Source: Candidatus Saccharimonadota bacterium (GTDB lineage Bacteria > Patescibacteriota > Saccharimonadia > Saccharimonadales > UBA4665). Taken from it: a stretch of 42,585 bases of DNA. Positions 7,746 through 15,976 of this stretch are shown one piece after another. The position numbers and the translations under genes are program-made. Within the stretch, counting starts at the first letter, position 1. The number at the start of each line of letters is the position of its first letter. Under the pieces are notes generated by a model. That model had not been told where the DNA came from. It worked only from the letters and a program-made list of their open reading frames with translations, and did no database searches. The stretch is taken from contig JAQGGZ010000002.1 in assembly GCA_028289125.1 (NCBI GenBank), positions 1-42,585 on the forward strand, in the 5' to 3' direction.

Positions 7746-7752
7746 GAGCAAC

Positions 7753-7798
7753 AGTATACACGGTTTAGCTTACGTTTTCATCGTAAAGACGGTAAGAT
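7753..7798. promoter_or_regulatory. Divergent -10 boxes of the DsbA-like and CBS genes
   Basis: On the minus strand TATACT (7753-7758) lies 7 nt before the ATG at 7745. On the plus strand TAAGAT (7793-7798) lies 6 nt before the ATG at 7805. Neither gene has a Shine-Dalgarno in the remaining gap, so both fit the leaderless pattern seen across the window. Confidence 0.5.
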
Positions 7799-7804
7799 AC
7801 TTAC

Positions 7805-8836
7805 ATGCTTGCGTTTATTTTCGGCCTCATCCTTTTAGGCATTTTGTTACTGGCACTCAGTGCCCAGAAGACCTATAGCTATTTGCCACTGCGAGAACTG
7901 AAGCGGCAGGCCCGCACCGGTGATAGCCTGGCCCAGATTCTTTATGGCGCGGCCAGTTACGGCTTCAGCTTACGGGCATTCCTGTGGCTGGTTGTCGGGC
8001 TCAGTGCCGCCGGCAGTTTCATGTTGCTACAGGCCGCCTTGCCGGGTTGGCTGACATTCATCACGCTCGTATTCATATTATTGCTGGGATTCATGTGGCT
8101 GCCGGCCAGCCGTTTGTCCGGTTGGGGTGCACAGATCGTCGCCTTCATCACGCCGGCCGTAACCAAGGTGCTGCATTATGTGCACCCGATGTTTGACAAG
8201 CTTTCCCGGTTTATCCGTAAACACCGCCCGGTCACTGTCCATACCGGTCTGTACGAGCGCGAAGACTTGCTGACCCTCCTCGATAACCAAGCTCAGCAGC
8301 CTGACAGTCGGATTGACCCGGCCGATCTGAGTCTGGCCGCTCATGTGCTTACCTTCGGAGACCAGCATGTCAGGGATTGCCTGACTCCGCAGCGGGTCGT
8401 AACATCGGTCAATGCGACGGCTTCGATCGGTCCGGTGTTGATGGGTGAACTGCACGAGTCAGGCCACAGCCGTTTCCCGGTCTATGACGAACACCAGAAA
8501 GTTGTCGGCATCCTGTACTTACGCGACATCACCGCTAGCAAACAAGGTGGCAGCGTCCGCACTCACATGCGCCCTGATGTGTACTATGTCCATGAAGACC
8601 ATACCTTGCGTCAGGTGCTCCACGCCTTCCTGCAGACCAAACATCATTTGTTCATCGTCGTCAATGAATTCGAGGAATACGTGGGTATCATTACTATTGA
8701 AGACGTGATGGAGCAGATCATCGGGGAACCGATCGTCGACGAATTTGATCGGTACGATGATATGAGGGCCGTCGCTGCAAGCCAGGCGGTCGAGGATCAC
8801 GCCGATCACGCTGAGCCATCAACTGTGGTAGAATGA
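7805..8836 (+). CDS. CBS-pair membrane protein (CNNM/HlyC-CorC-like, shortened)
   Basis: The protein has 343 aa. Hydrophobic helices are at ~2-20, ~58-78 and ~80-98. A basic cytoplasmic linker leads to two CBS domains: VRDCLTPQRVVTSVNATASI...GHSRFPVYD...VVGILYLRD, then MRPDVYYVHEDHTLRQVLHAF...HHLFIVVNEFEEYVGIITIEDVMEQIIGEPIVDE. The last motif is typical of hemolysin-C/CorC type proteins. Compared with the family (about 420 aa), the membrane part is short and the C-terminal CorC_HlyC domain is missing: the chain stops after an acidic tail. The likely role is Mg/Co homeostasis or nucleotide-sensed regulation at the membrane. It is followed by the aspS leader. Confidence 0.85.
   Translation: MLAFIFGLILLGILLLALSAQKTYSYLPLRELKRQARTGDSLAQILYGAASYGFSLRAFLWLVVGLSAAGSFMLLQAALPGWLTFITLVFILLLGFMWLPASRLSGWGAQIVAFITPAVTKVLHYVHPMFDKLSRFIRKHRPVTVHTGLYEREDLLTLLDNQAQQPDSRIDPADLSLAAHVLTFGDQHVRDCLTPQRVVTSVNATASIGPVLMGELHESGHSRFPVYDEHQKVVGILYLRDITASKQGGSVRTHMRPDVYYVHEDHTLRQVLHAFLQTKHHLFIVVNEFEEYVGIITIEDVMEQIIGEPIVDEFDRYDDMRAVAASQAVEDHADHAEPSTVVE
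8829..8834 (+). promoter_or_regulatory. -10 box of the aspS leader transcript
   Basis: TAGAAT overlaps the stop of the CBS gene and ends 7 nt before the ATG of an 18-codon ORF at 8842. This spacing equals that of the leaderless genes elsewhere in the window. No clear -35 box was seen. Confidence 0.4.
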
Positions 8837-8841
8837 CAGCA

Positions 8842-8898
8842 ATGACAACTTCTAGTACGGTCCAGGCAAATACGAATCACCGGGTCGGCAGCTGCTAA
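8842..8898 (+). CDS. Possible leader peptide of aspS (18 aa)
   Basis: ATG ... TAA encodes MTTSSTVQANTNHRVGSC. It has no Asp codon but two AAT (Asn) codons, at 8869-8871 and 8875-8877. These lie exactly in the 5' arm of the second leader hairpin (8870-8876), and the stop codon overlaps the third hairpin. A ribosome stalled at the Asn codons would open that hairpin. A non-discriminating AspRS also charges tRNA-Asn with Asp, so an Asn-codon sensor would make sense. Translation is not proven, and the ORF is short enough to occur by chance. Confidence 0.35.
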   Translation: MTTSSTVQANTNHRVGSC

Positions 8899-8935
8899 CC
8901 AGGCGTAGCAGTTCGCGTATCCGGCCCTCCCGTAC
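8855..8935 (+). ncRNA. Structured 5' leader of aspS
   Basis: Three nested helices are visible: GTACGG (8855-8860) with CCGTAC (8930-8935); ATACG (8870-8874) with CGTAT (8916-8920), extendable by AA/TT; and CTGCTA (8892-8897) with TAGCAG (8906-8911). In addition GGGTC (8882-8886) can pair with GGCCC (8923-8927), which would cross the second helix and form a pseudoknot. No T-box motif, rho-independent terminator or riboswitch class known to me fits. It ends 19 nt before the AAGGAG of aspS. The class is unknown. Confidence 0.5.
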
Positions 8936-8966
8936 AGCCTTCCGAACATCTAACAAGGAGTAAATT

Positions 8967-10283
8967 ATGCGTATTCTCAGCGACCAGGTAGCTGGTCACA
9001 CCGGTCAAACGGTTCATATCGAAGGGTGGTTACATAAGAAGCGGTTGCTTGGTGGCCTGACTTTCATCAACATCCGCGACCGGGCCGGCCTGGTCCAAAT
9101 CGTGATTCAGAATAAGGACGAAGTTGAAAAGTTGCGCGGCATGCAGATTGGCACCGTGTTAGCAGTCGACGGCATGGTCGTCGAAGAGCCTCGTGCACCT
9201 GGTGGTGCCGAACTGCACGACCCGGTCCTGGAAGTCCTCGTGCCTGTCACCGACGAACCACCGATTGAAATCGACAAACCTATCCAGCACAAACCGGAAA
9301 ACCTCGACACTTTGTTTGACTTCCGCGTCCTCAATGTCCGTAACCTGCAAGAGCAGAAAATTTTCAAGATTCGCGCCAGCCTATTACGTGCCATTCGCGC
9401 TTACTTGGATGAGCGTGATTTCGTCGAAATCCAAACCCCGAAATTACTCGCCAAACCGACCGAGGGTGGGGCTGAAGTCTTTACGCTTGATTATTTCGGC
9501 AAGCAGGCTTCGCTTGCCCAGAGCCCGCAGTTCTACAAGCAGATCATGGTCGGCGCTTTTGAGCGTGTCTTCGAAATCGGCGCGGCTTACCGTGCCGAAC
9601 CGAGCGCCACCACCCGCCACATGACCGAACTTACCATGCTTGATATCGAGATGGGTTTCGTAAAAGATCATGACGAAGTCCTCGACACCGTCGGCGACAT
9701 GACTATGAACGCTTTACAGACCGTCTATGAAAAACACGCCGCCGATCTAAAAAGCCTGAACGCTCCGGAGCTTAAGCTGCCCGCCGACGGTAAAGTGCCA
9801 CGCTTCACCGTGGCCGAAATCCATGAGCTGTACACCAAGGCAACTAAGACCGACACGACCGCCGAAAAGGACCTGATTCCGGATGAAGAGCGCTGGATCG
9901 CCGACCACGCTCGTAAACAGTTCGGCAGTGACCTGGTGTATGCAGTTAAGTTCCCGGTCGAAGCCATGAAGTTCTACCACCAGCAGAACCCGGATGATCC
10001 GACGACCGTCCTATGGGGCGACCTCTTGTTCCGCGGTCTCGAAATCGCGACCGTACCGCTCCGTGAGCACCACTACGAAAAGATGCTCGAGCAGATGCGC
10101 AAAGCCGGCCTGAACCCGGAAGACGAAGGTTTCAAGTACTACCTGCAAGCCTTCAAATATGGCCTGCCACAGCATGGTGGCTGTGGGTTCGGCATCGACC
10201 GCCTGGTTCAGAAGACTATCGGCCTCGGCAACGTCAAAGAAGCGACGCTGTTCCCGCGCGATATCAACCGCCTGACCCCGTAG
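8967..10283 (+). CDS. aspS: Aspartyl-tRNA synthetase, archaeal type (probably non-discriminating)
   Basis: The protein has 438 aa against about 590 aa for the usual bacterial AspRS; the bacterial GAD insertion is missing. An N-terminal OB-fold (~15-105, VHIEGWLHKKRLLGGLTFINIRDR) binds the anticodon. The class II core shows QSPQFYKQIMVGAFERVFEIG, motif 2 around YRAEPSATTRHMTEL, and motif 3 GCGFGIDRLVQ. This is the short archaeal/AspS2 form. Such enzymes often aspartylate both tRNA-Asp and tRNA-Asn, with GatCAB converting the product; that needs gatCAB elsewhere in the genome. The ATG has a clear AAGGAG (8955-8960) at good spacing, and the leader at 8855-8935 suggests regulation. Confidence 0.93.
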   Translation: MRILSDQVAGHTGQTVHIEGWLHKKRLLGGLTFINIRDRAGLVQIVIQNKDEVEKLRGMQIGTVLAVDGMVVEEPRAPGGAELHDPVLEVLVPVTDEPPIEIDKPIQHKPENLDTLFDFRVLNVRNLQEQKIFKIRASLLRAIRAYLDERDFVEIQTPKLLAKPTEGGAEVFTLDYFGKQASLAQSPQFYKQIMVGAFERVFEIGAAYRAEPSATTRHMTELTMLDIEMGFVKDHDEVLDTVGDMTMNALQTVYEKHAADLKSLNAPELKLPADGKVPRFTVAEIHELYTKATKTDTTAEKDLIPDEERWIADHARKQFGSDLVYAVKFPVEAMKFYHQQNPDDPTTVLWGDLLFRGLEIATVPLREHHYEKMLEQMRKAGLNPEDEGFKYYLQAFKYGLPQHGGCGFGIDRLVQKTIGLGNVKEATLFPRDINRLTP

Positions 10284-10310
10284 GTACTTGCCCCCGATAC
10301 CACAGGAGAA

Positions 10311-10316
10311 TATAGT
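10311..10316 (+). promoter_or_regulatory. -10 box before the 261-aa anchored protein
   Basis: TATAGT ends 6 nt before the ATG at 10323, the same leaderless spacing as elsewhere. An AGGAG at 10304-10308 lies upstream of the box and so would not be in this transcript, although it could serve read-through mRNA from aspS only poorly (14 nt spacing). Confidence 0.5.
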
Positions 10317-10322
10317 GCTGGT

Positions 10323-11108
10323 ATGGAATACGATAAGCCCGACCAGCAGCCGGAAGTCGATCGCGTCGACCGCATCAATCAGCTGCAAGCCAGCATGCGC
10401 CGCCCGCGACCGCGTCGGTGGCCCAAAATCGTCGCCTTGTTCGTCGTCTTATTGTTGATCGGTGGTGGTGCGGCGTACTATTTCCTTGTCCGCAAGCCCG
10501 ATTCAGCCCCTGTGCCGCAGGTGACGACTACCAAACCCGCGCCAACGCCTGAAGAGACGACCGTGGCCACGAAGAAATACGATGCCCCGACGTTCGGGCT
10601 GTCATTCAACTATCCTGAGGCATGGACCGTTATCGACAAGAACGACGGTCAGCTGCTCGTACAGTCGTCGCCTGCCAGCTTCATGGTTAAAGGGCAGAAA
10701 ACTACCGGAATCATCAGCTTCGCCATCCGTTCAAAAGGGCAGAATCTGACTGCCTATGATAAGGGTGATGGTACTGCCGTACTCGATTCGAACAAGTTAT
10801 CCTACAAGACACCGAGTCCGACGCAACGCGCTCAAACCTACCTGAGCTACGTCCAGTACCCGGCCGATACGATAGTAGGTAATCTTGATGCACTGCATGT
10901 GACGGGCGACTATGGCTACCAAAAAGGACAGAACGTCCCGAAGGCCGACCTAGCCATTGGTGATCCGCAATTGTCGGTCATATTCCTGGCTTGTAGCGAT
11001 AAGGCTTGCCAGGCGACCGCTCAGACACCGATATCGGCGGCTGATTGGATCAAAAGCAGTGATGCGAAAACAGTCACCGCAATGATCGAGTCTGTCACTA
11101 TCAACTAG
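10323..11108 (+). CDS. Membrane-anchored extracytoplasmic protein, unknown function
   Basis: The protein has 261 aa. Residues 1-35 are cytoplasmic and basic (MRRPRPRRWPK). One membrane helix follows (IVALFVVLLLIGGGAAYYFLV, ~37-57), then a Pro/Thr-rich linker (~60-85) and a folded outer domain. FGLSFNYPEAWTVIDKNDGQL resembles the opening of PsbP-like domains found in many anchored bacterial proteins of unknown role. Two cysteines near the C terminus (ACSDKAC) could form a disulfide, consistent with the DsbA-like enzyme nearby. I do not know its function. Confidence 0.8.
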   Translation: MEYDKPDQQPEVDRVDRINQLQASMRRPRPRRWPKIVALFVVLLLIGGGAAYYFLVRKPDSAPVPQVTTTKPAPTPEETTVATKKYDAPTFGLSFNYPEAWTVIDKNDGQLLVQSSPASFMVKGQKTTGIISFAIRSKGQNLTAYDKGDGTAVLDSNKLSYKTPSPTQRAQTYLSYVQYPADTIVGNLDALHVTGDYGYQKGQNVPKADLAIGDPQLSVIFLACSDKACQATAQTPISAADWIKSSDAKTVTAMIESVTIN

Positions 11109-11194
11109 CACCTGACGCATCCGAAGCTTAAGTTTGTTTAAAGGCCGTCGCTAAACCGCTCGTATCGGACACATTACTGACATACCATGGCCAC

Positions 11195-13432
11195 ATGAAA
11201 CGTCTGACCATAACACTGTCATTTGTGATAGTCACCACAGTAGTTGTCGTGTCAAAAGTTATTGCCACTACTGCGCCATCCTGGCATGCTACCGGTCCGT
11301 TATACATGCAATCGTTGCGCCAGGACACCGATCAACCCTGCTCGTATATGCAGACATGGACACATCCCGGCTTTACGCTAGCAGGCTGCATCGATGACTA
11401 TCATCAGCCCATCGATATGGCGTTCGGACAGTTATCGGCACATGGCAAGATACGACTAGGAGAACTGCCGTACTATCGTCAAATCACCTTGCCGCCAGGT
11501 TATATCCTGTACCCGCTTTCGGGCACTGATGGGGCTCTGCTCGTAGGAGACGATGATTTTCACTATCCCGACAGGCCGATCGCATATTACCCTGATGTCA
11601 TAGCTGCACTGTCATGGCCAGACCTGGCGTTGCGGTATCCTACACCGGATCAACAGTTCAGATATGGGGACGGCTACCTGTATGCGCTGCATGACAGTGT
11701 GGCCGGTTCCCGGGATGGTCGATGGGCGGTGGCGCAATCTTCTTCAGGCCAGCCCGTCCGCCTCAACCTAGAGACGTTGGCAGTCAATGCCTTCGCTGAG
11801 CCTTTGAAAGGAGTGGACGAACGGAGCGGTGACACGTACTTATACCTGATGCATGCTGCCATAAGCGATGACGGCAGGACTGTTTTCATGGTCAATCCGT
11901 ATAGCCATGAGTCACAGCAGGCGGCTTTGTATGACGTGTCATGCCAGACCGGATGTATAAGGCAGCTGACTGATTACCTGGACGACGCGTTGTCGGGTTA
12001 TGTGTATGCTTTGAAACCCGTCTTTGTCACGGATGACACATTGGAGTTCGTCGGGCTCGTCAATGATCCGCAACGAGGGATGACATACAACAACTACCGT
12101 CTCGGACTCCACCTGCCGCCGGACGAACATGACTATCTGGCCTTCGGCGACTCGTTCTCTTCCGGAGAAGGCGCGTACTATTATCGTCCGCAAACCGATC
12201 TGGTTGATAATAAATGTCATAACTCGCTGGCAGCGTATTCATACATACTGCGTCCGGCCAGTCATTCGGTGGCATGCTCGGGCGCCCGGCTTAAGGATGT
12301 CAACGGAACTGCGTGGGGCCAACGCAGCGGGCGAGCCAAGTCCAGCTATACTGATGCCGAAACACGGGCCATCTTAGAATCTTTCCTACCAGGCAACGTT
12401 AATCAGATAGAGTTTTTGAAAAAATATCATCCACGGACGGCAACCATTTCTATCGGTGGCAATGACATAGGTTTCGCTGACATCATAAAACAATGCATCG
12501 ACCCTCGGCATAATTGGCGCGACGATGCGACTTGCTATCCAACATACGAAGATAGGTACGAACTGTTCCAGACAATTTATGAATCATATGACCGCCTGCT
12601 GGCTACCTACCGTACATTAGCCACAGCAAGTCCTGAGACCGATATTTACATAATAGGTTACCCTCAGTTAATCAGCGTTACCGGTAGTTGTGGCGTGAAT
12701 GTACAACTCAACACAGACGAGCGCGAACTGGCAGCGGAGCTGACTGATGCTCTGAACGAGACCATAGCCAAGGCTGCTCGTGCCAGTGGTGTTCATTACG
12801 TCGATGTGTCTGATGCATTCGAGGGCCATCGCCTCTGTGAAGCCGGCCAGGCGGCTGTCAACGGTATCACGGCAGGGAACGATGGATTGCAGATAGCCGG
12901 ACATCCGGTCCTAGGACAGGAAACGTTTCATCCGACCGCATTCGGACAAAAACTACTTGCCGAAAAGATCGACCGTGCTACGCACAATTTCAGTCTGATA
13001 CGTATCAAAGTTGAGAGTCAGGAAGCACCCAGGGTGAGTCCTCTCAAACCGGCTCTCAGTACGGTCAAGCAAGTCAATCGGCTGATACGTCGTCGCAGCC
13101 CCAGCTCAACAATTACGACGGACAAGGCCAAGAAGAAGCTTGTCGTCACCAGCAAGCATGATGCTAAGAAACTAAAGCCGAAACAAGCCGTGACGGTAGC
13201 GGTGGCTGATAAGAAAATTACCACTACCACTGACGATACCGGCGAATTCAATCTGACGATCGACATCGGTGACATTACACATACTGGCTACTACGAAGTT
13301 CATATCTATGGCACCGACCCGTTCGATGAGTTGATCGATATCGTTAAGACCGCCTGGTTAGAGCGCGCTGACGATCCGGACGATCCGCAGCTCACTGTGC
13401 AGGTCAATCGCCTGGCTAGCGGAGGGGTTTGA
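11195..13432 (+). CDS. Secreted SGNH/GDSL hydrolase with extra N- and C-terminal domains
   Basis: The protein has 745 aa. An N-terminal signal sequence (~5-25) is followed by ~280 residues of a Tyr/Asp-rich region, perhaps a beta-propeller-like domain (DGRWAVAQSS, DDGRTVFMVN repeats). The SGNH hydrolase starts at ~312 with YLAFGDSFSSGEG (nucleophile S320), continues with ISIGGNDIGF (Asn in block III, ~421-424), and ends near FHPTAFGQKLL with H579 as catalytic His. It thus resembles secreted actinobacterial GDSL lipases/esterases. The C terminus (~640-745) looks like an Ig-like sandwich after a basic linker. Several Cys pairs may be disulfides. The substrate could be a lipid or an acetylated glycan. 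It overlaps the convergent LssY-domain gene by 17 nt. Confidence 0.85.
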   Translation: MKRLTITLSFVIVTTVVVVSKVIATTAPSWHATGPLYMQSLRQDTDQPCSYMQTWTHPGFTLAGCIDDYHQPIDMAFGQLSAHGKIRLGELPYYRQITLPPGYILYPLSGTDGALLVGDDDFHYPDRPIAYYPDVIAALSWPDLALRYPTPDQQFRYGDGYLYALHDSVAGSRDGRWAVAQSSSGQPVRLNLETLAVNAFAEPLKGVDERSGDTYLYLMHAAISDDGRTVFMVNPYSHESQQAALYDVSCQTGCIRQLTDYLDDALSGYVYALKPVFVTDDTLEFVGLVNDPQRGMTYNNYRLGLHLPPDEHDYLAFGDSFSSGEGAYYYRPQTDLVDNKCHNSLAAYSYILRPASHSVACSGARLKDVNGTAWGQRSGRAKSSYTDAETRAILESFLPGNVNQIEFLKKYHPRTATISIGGNDIGFADIIKQCIDPRHNWRDDATCYPTYEDRYELFQTIYESYDRLLATYRTLATASPETDIYIIGYPQLISVTGSCGVNVQLNTDERELAAELTDALNETIAKAARASGVHYVDVSDAFEGHRLCEAGQAAVNGITAGNDGLQIAGHPVLGQETFHPTAFGQKLLAEKIDRATHNFSLIRIKVESQEAPRVSPLKPALSTVKQVNRLIRRRSPSSTITTDKAKKKLVVTSKHDAKKLKPKQAVTVAVADKKITTTTDDTGEFNLTIDIGDITHTGYYEVHIYGTDPFDELIDIVKTAWLERADDPDDPQLTVQVNRLASGGV

Positions 13433-14252
13433 CATGGCAGACCGCCACGACACCGTCAGCTTCAAGATAACCCCGCCACACCCGGTTAACCAGGCGATAA
13501 GGTTCGTTGACCCGCACCGTTTCGACGCTGACCAACTCACCGGCTTTACGTAACGTTTTAACTATCATGTCACGTTCTTGATCGGTGTCCGGGTGGATCA
13601 TATGGCTGATTTGAACATTGTGTTTGATCAGTGCAAAACCGACATCCCGTGAGGCGGCCCCCAGCCATAAGACCGGTTTGGTCGTATCAGGTTTGTGCCG
13701 GTTATGGCCGAGGTGCTGTCGCTGCAACGGTCGCTCTGCGTCGAAGCGGGTGGCCCAGAAACGCACATGGTGGCGCATGCCCCTGGAACCGCTGATCTGG
13801 ATTTCAAATCCGATATCCTGGTGACGACCCAGTAAATATAAATAACTCATCGGCGCGCTCAGGTATGATTTACCGGTGAGCACCGAGAAGATTTCACGAA
13901 ACACATTCACTAGGGTGTGATGGTCAGCTACCGACCAACCTGCCGCCTTCATAGACGAGACAAGCTGCGCTTTCGTACCGACGACGCCGATATTTACGGG
14001 GTCCGAAGCGAAACCGTCAGGAGTCACACTATAAGTCGGTGGATGACGGGCAGGTAATAGGATCCGGCCGAAGCGGATGACGGCGGGGATTAAAATATAT
14101 GCTCCCAAAGCATACGTTATCAATATAGCCACGCTCAAAGGGAGGCGGCTATCAAGCGTAGGGAAGATGCCCTCGATAGATATATACGTGATAAATATAC
14201 CAGGGAGCAAAACCACCAAGCGCTTCAAGTAGCGCACGAAGAAGCTGATCAT
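13416..14252 (-). CDS. LssY C-terminal domain membrane protein
   Basis: The protein has 278 aa. Two N-terminal helices (~8-25 and ~37-60) anchor it. The soluble part begins DPVNIGVVGTKAQLVSSMKAAGW, the hallmark of the LssY C-terminal domain (PF14067), and includes RHQDIGFEI, HHVRFWATR and LWLGAASRDVGFAL. LssY-type proteins are often fused to phosphatases or found in envelope contexts; the biochemical role is not established. TATAAT (14260-14265) ends 7 nt before the ATG with no Shine-Dalgarno. It converges on and overlaps the SGNH hydrolase gene. Confidence 0.8.
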   Translation of the reverse strand: MISFFVRYLKRLVVLLPGIFITYISIEGIFPTLDSRLPLSVAILITYALGAYILIPAVIRFGRILLPARHPPTYSVTPDGFASDPVNIGVVGTKAQLVSSMKAAGWSVADHHTLVNVFREIFSVLTGKSYLSAPMSYLYLLGRHQDIGFEIQISGSRGMRHHVRFWATRFDAERPLQRQHLGHNRHKPDTTKPVLWLGAASRDVGFALIKHNVQISHMIHPDTDQERDMIVKTLRKAGELVSVETVRVNEPYRLVNRVWRGYLEADGVVAVCHVKPLR

Positions 14253-14259
14253 TTTCTAA

Positions 14260-14265
14260 ATTATA
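14260..14265 (-). promoter_or_regulatory. -10 box of the LssY-domain gene
   Basis: On the minus strand a perfect TATAAT lies 7 nt before the ATG at 14252, placing the expected transcription start at or next to the start codon. Confidence 0.6.
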
Positions 14266-14298
14266 GCAAACCTCCCTGGGACCTCATGCTACGATTGA

Positions 14299-15123
14299 AT
14301 GATGACAGGGCTTGAGCGACAGCTTTTCGCGGAGAAAGTCTGGCAGTATTACGCCGAACACGGTCGCGACTTACCTTGGCGCCTACCCACAGTAGGCGAT
14401 CGCTTTGATGCATATCGCATCATGCTCTCAGAAATAATGCTCCAACAGACTCAGGTGAACCGGGTTATCCCGAAGTACCATGAATTTCTGGAGCGATTCC
14501 CAGACATTCGGGCATTGGCGGCCGCGCCGCTCCATGACGTCTTGATTGTCTGGAGCGGACTCGGCTATAACCGCCGGGCGAAGTTCTTACATCAGGCGGC
14601 ACGACAGACAATGGATGAATTCGATGGAATCCTACCAGATGATCAACGCCTCCTGACGACTTTGCCTGGCATCGGGCATAATACCGCGGGGGCCATCGTG
14701 GCATATGCCTACAACCGGCCGGCGATCTTCATCGAGACGAACATCAGGACAGTCTATATCCATCACTTTTTTAATGACGCGACAGACGTGACCGACGCAC
14801 AGATCAGAGCCTGTCTGGGAGAGACAGTAGATGCTGACGAACCGCGTCAGTGGTACTGGGCACTGATGGACTACGGAAGCCATCTCAAAGCAACCACCGG
14901 CAATGCCGCGCAACGAAGCAAGTCGTATACCCGGCAGTCGAAGTTTGAAGGTTCACGTCGTCAAATCCGCGGTAAGGTCCTGGCCGGCCTGACCCAAGGT
15001 CCGCTATCGTTGGACCAATTATCGGTCGAAATACCAGACGCAAGATTAGAATCGGTGCTGTCCGATTTGGTGTCCGAAGGGATGCTAATTGAGTCGGCTG
15101 AGACGTACCAGCTAGCCGCCTAA
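14299..15123 (+). CDS. MutY-like A/G-specific adenine glycosylase lacking the Fe-S cluster
   Basis: The protein has 274 aa. LPWRLP and SEIMLQQTQVNRVIPKY carry the glutamate (E45) that protonates adenine in MutY. A helix-hairpin-helix LPGIGHNTAGAIVAYAYNRPA (~122-142) binds DNA. In place of the usual D-G-N catalytic loop there is FIETNIRTV, with Glu (E146) where Asp is normal. The four-cysteine 4Fe-4S motif that should follow is absent (DYGSHLKATTGNAAQRSKS), and so is the NUDIX-like 8-oxoG recognition domain; instead there is a ~60-residue winged-helix-like tail. The substrate may therefore be A:8-oxoG or another mispair. The start is ATGATG; either codon could be used. Confidence 0.82.
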   Translation: MMTGLERQLFAEKVWQYYAEHGRDLPWRLPTVGDRFDAYRIMLSEIMLQQTQVNRVIPKYHEFLERFPDIRALAAAPLHDVLIVWSGLGYNRRAKFLHQAARQTMDEFDGILPDDQRLLTTLPGIGHNTAGAIVAYAYNRPAIFIETNIRTVYIHHFFNDATDVTDAQIRACLGETVDADEPRQWYWALMDYGSHLKATTGNAAQRSKSYTRQSKFEGSRRQIRGKVLAGLTQGPLSLDQLSVEIPDARLESVLSDLVSEGMLIESAETYQLAA

Positions 15124-15125
15124 TC

Positions 15126-15134
15126 TGTTACAAT
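15126..15134 (+). promoter_or_regulatory. Extended -10 of the 79-aa membrane protein
   Basis: TGT-TACAAT (extended -10) overlaps the end of the MutY-like gene and ends 7 nt before the ATG at 15142; no Shine-Dalgarno fits in the gap. Confidence 0.5.
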
Positions 15135-15141
15135 TACCCAT

Positions 15142-15381
15142 ATGGATAAGTCTGCTGCCCAGATAGCTGCGCCTGCAAAACGGGCAACTAAGCCAAAACT
15201 GAGCTTGGCCGAACTTGAAGCTCAACATGCCCGGGCACATAAGCGCCTGACGATGATAGAGACCGCAGGTGTCGTGCTGCTCGTTTTCGTGCTGCTGGCT
15301 GCTTTGGCTGGCTGGGCTTATTATCAACAAGAAACTAACGCTGCCTCCAAAGAGCCATACTCAACCAATGAATACCAGTAA
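15142..15381 (+). CDS. Small single-pass membrane protein
   Basis: The protein has 79 aa and no family I recognise. An Ala/Lys-rich N terminus leads into a short heptad-like helix (LSLAELEAQHARAHKRLTMI), one membrane helix (~44-64, AGVVLLVFVLLAALAGWAYY) and a short polar outer tail. Its end overlaps the TsaC start by 14 nt, so the two are probably translated from one mRNA. Confidence 0.65.
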   Translation: MDKSAAQIAAPAKRATKPKLSLAELEAQHARAHKRLTMIETAGVVLLVFVLLAALAGWAYYQQETNAASKEPYSTNEYQ

Positions 15382-15976
15382 ACCGGCAATTTATCAGGAC
15401 CTGACAGCTGCGCCCATGCTGCAGTCAATACGCGCCGGGGCTGTCGGCATCTTACCGACTGACACCGTGTATGGCTTGGTGGGCCGAGCTATCGACGAGA
15501 AAGCCGTCACCCGCCTTTATGCCCTCAAGGACAGGCACGCCAAGCCGGGAACGGTAATCGCTGCCGATATCGACCAGCTTGTCGGTCTGGGTATTCATCG
15601 ACGTTACTTGACTGCGGTGGCTGATTTCTGGCCGAACCCCCTCAGCATCGTCATCCCGGTCGGCGAAGATCTGGATTACCTGACCCAGGGCAAGCGTTCG
15701 TTAGCAGTCCGTATTCCTGCCGATCCTCAGATACATGCCTTACTTGAGCAGACCGGACCACTTGTGACTTCGAGCGCGAATCGCCCGCATGAACCCACCG
15801 TCACATCATGTGATCAGGCCCAAGCGACCTTTGGTGATGCCGTAGACTTTTATGTCGATATAGGCGATATCGGCGAACGGCCGGCTTCGACGGTCATACG
15901 ACTGGTCGATGACGCGATTGAGATTTTGCGCCCCGGTGCGGTAAATATTAACGAAAACGGAAAGATAACCCCATGA
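15368..15976 (+). CDS. tsaC: L-threonylcarbamoyladenylate synthase
   Basis: The product from ATG 15368 has 202 aa, the usual size for TsaC/YwlC without the Sua5 extra domain. The frame stays open further upstream, but that part overlaps the preceding gene and reads as a Cys/Leu-rich artefact. Motifs are AGAVGILPTDTVYGLVGRA (nucleotide site), YALKDR, LAVRIPADPQIHALL, GPLVTSSANRPHEPT and STVIRL...ILRPGAV. It makes threonylcarbamoyl-AMP from Thr, bicarbonate and ATP for the t6A37 modification of ANN-decoding tRNAs. It overlaps the MazG-like gene by ATGA, indicating an operon. Confidence 0.92.
   Translation: MNTSKPAIYQDLTAAPMLQSIRAGAVGILPTDTVYGLVGRAIDEKAVTRLYALKDRHAKPGTVIAADIDQLVGLGIHRRYLTAVADFWPNPLSIVIPVGEDLDYLTQGKRSLAVRIPADPQIHALLEQTGPLVTSSANRPHEPTVTSCDQAQATFGDAVDFYVDIGDIGERPASTVIRLVDDAIEILRPGAVNINENGKITP

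Noticed and set aside
8842-8966. T-box leader of aspS
   Set aside because: The conserved AGGGTGGNACCGCG antiterminator motif and a terminator are absent.
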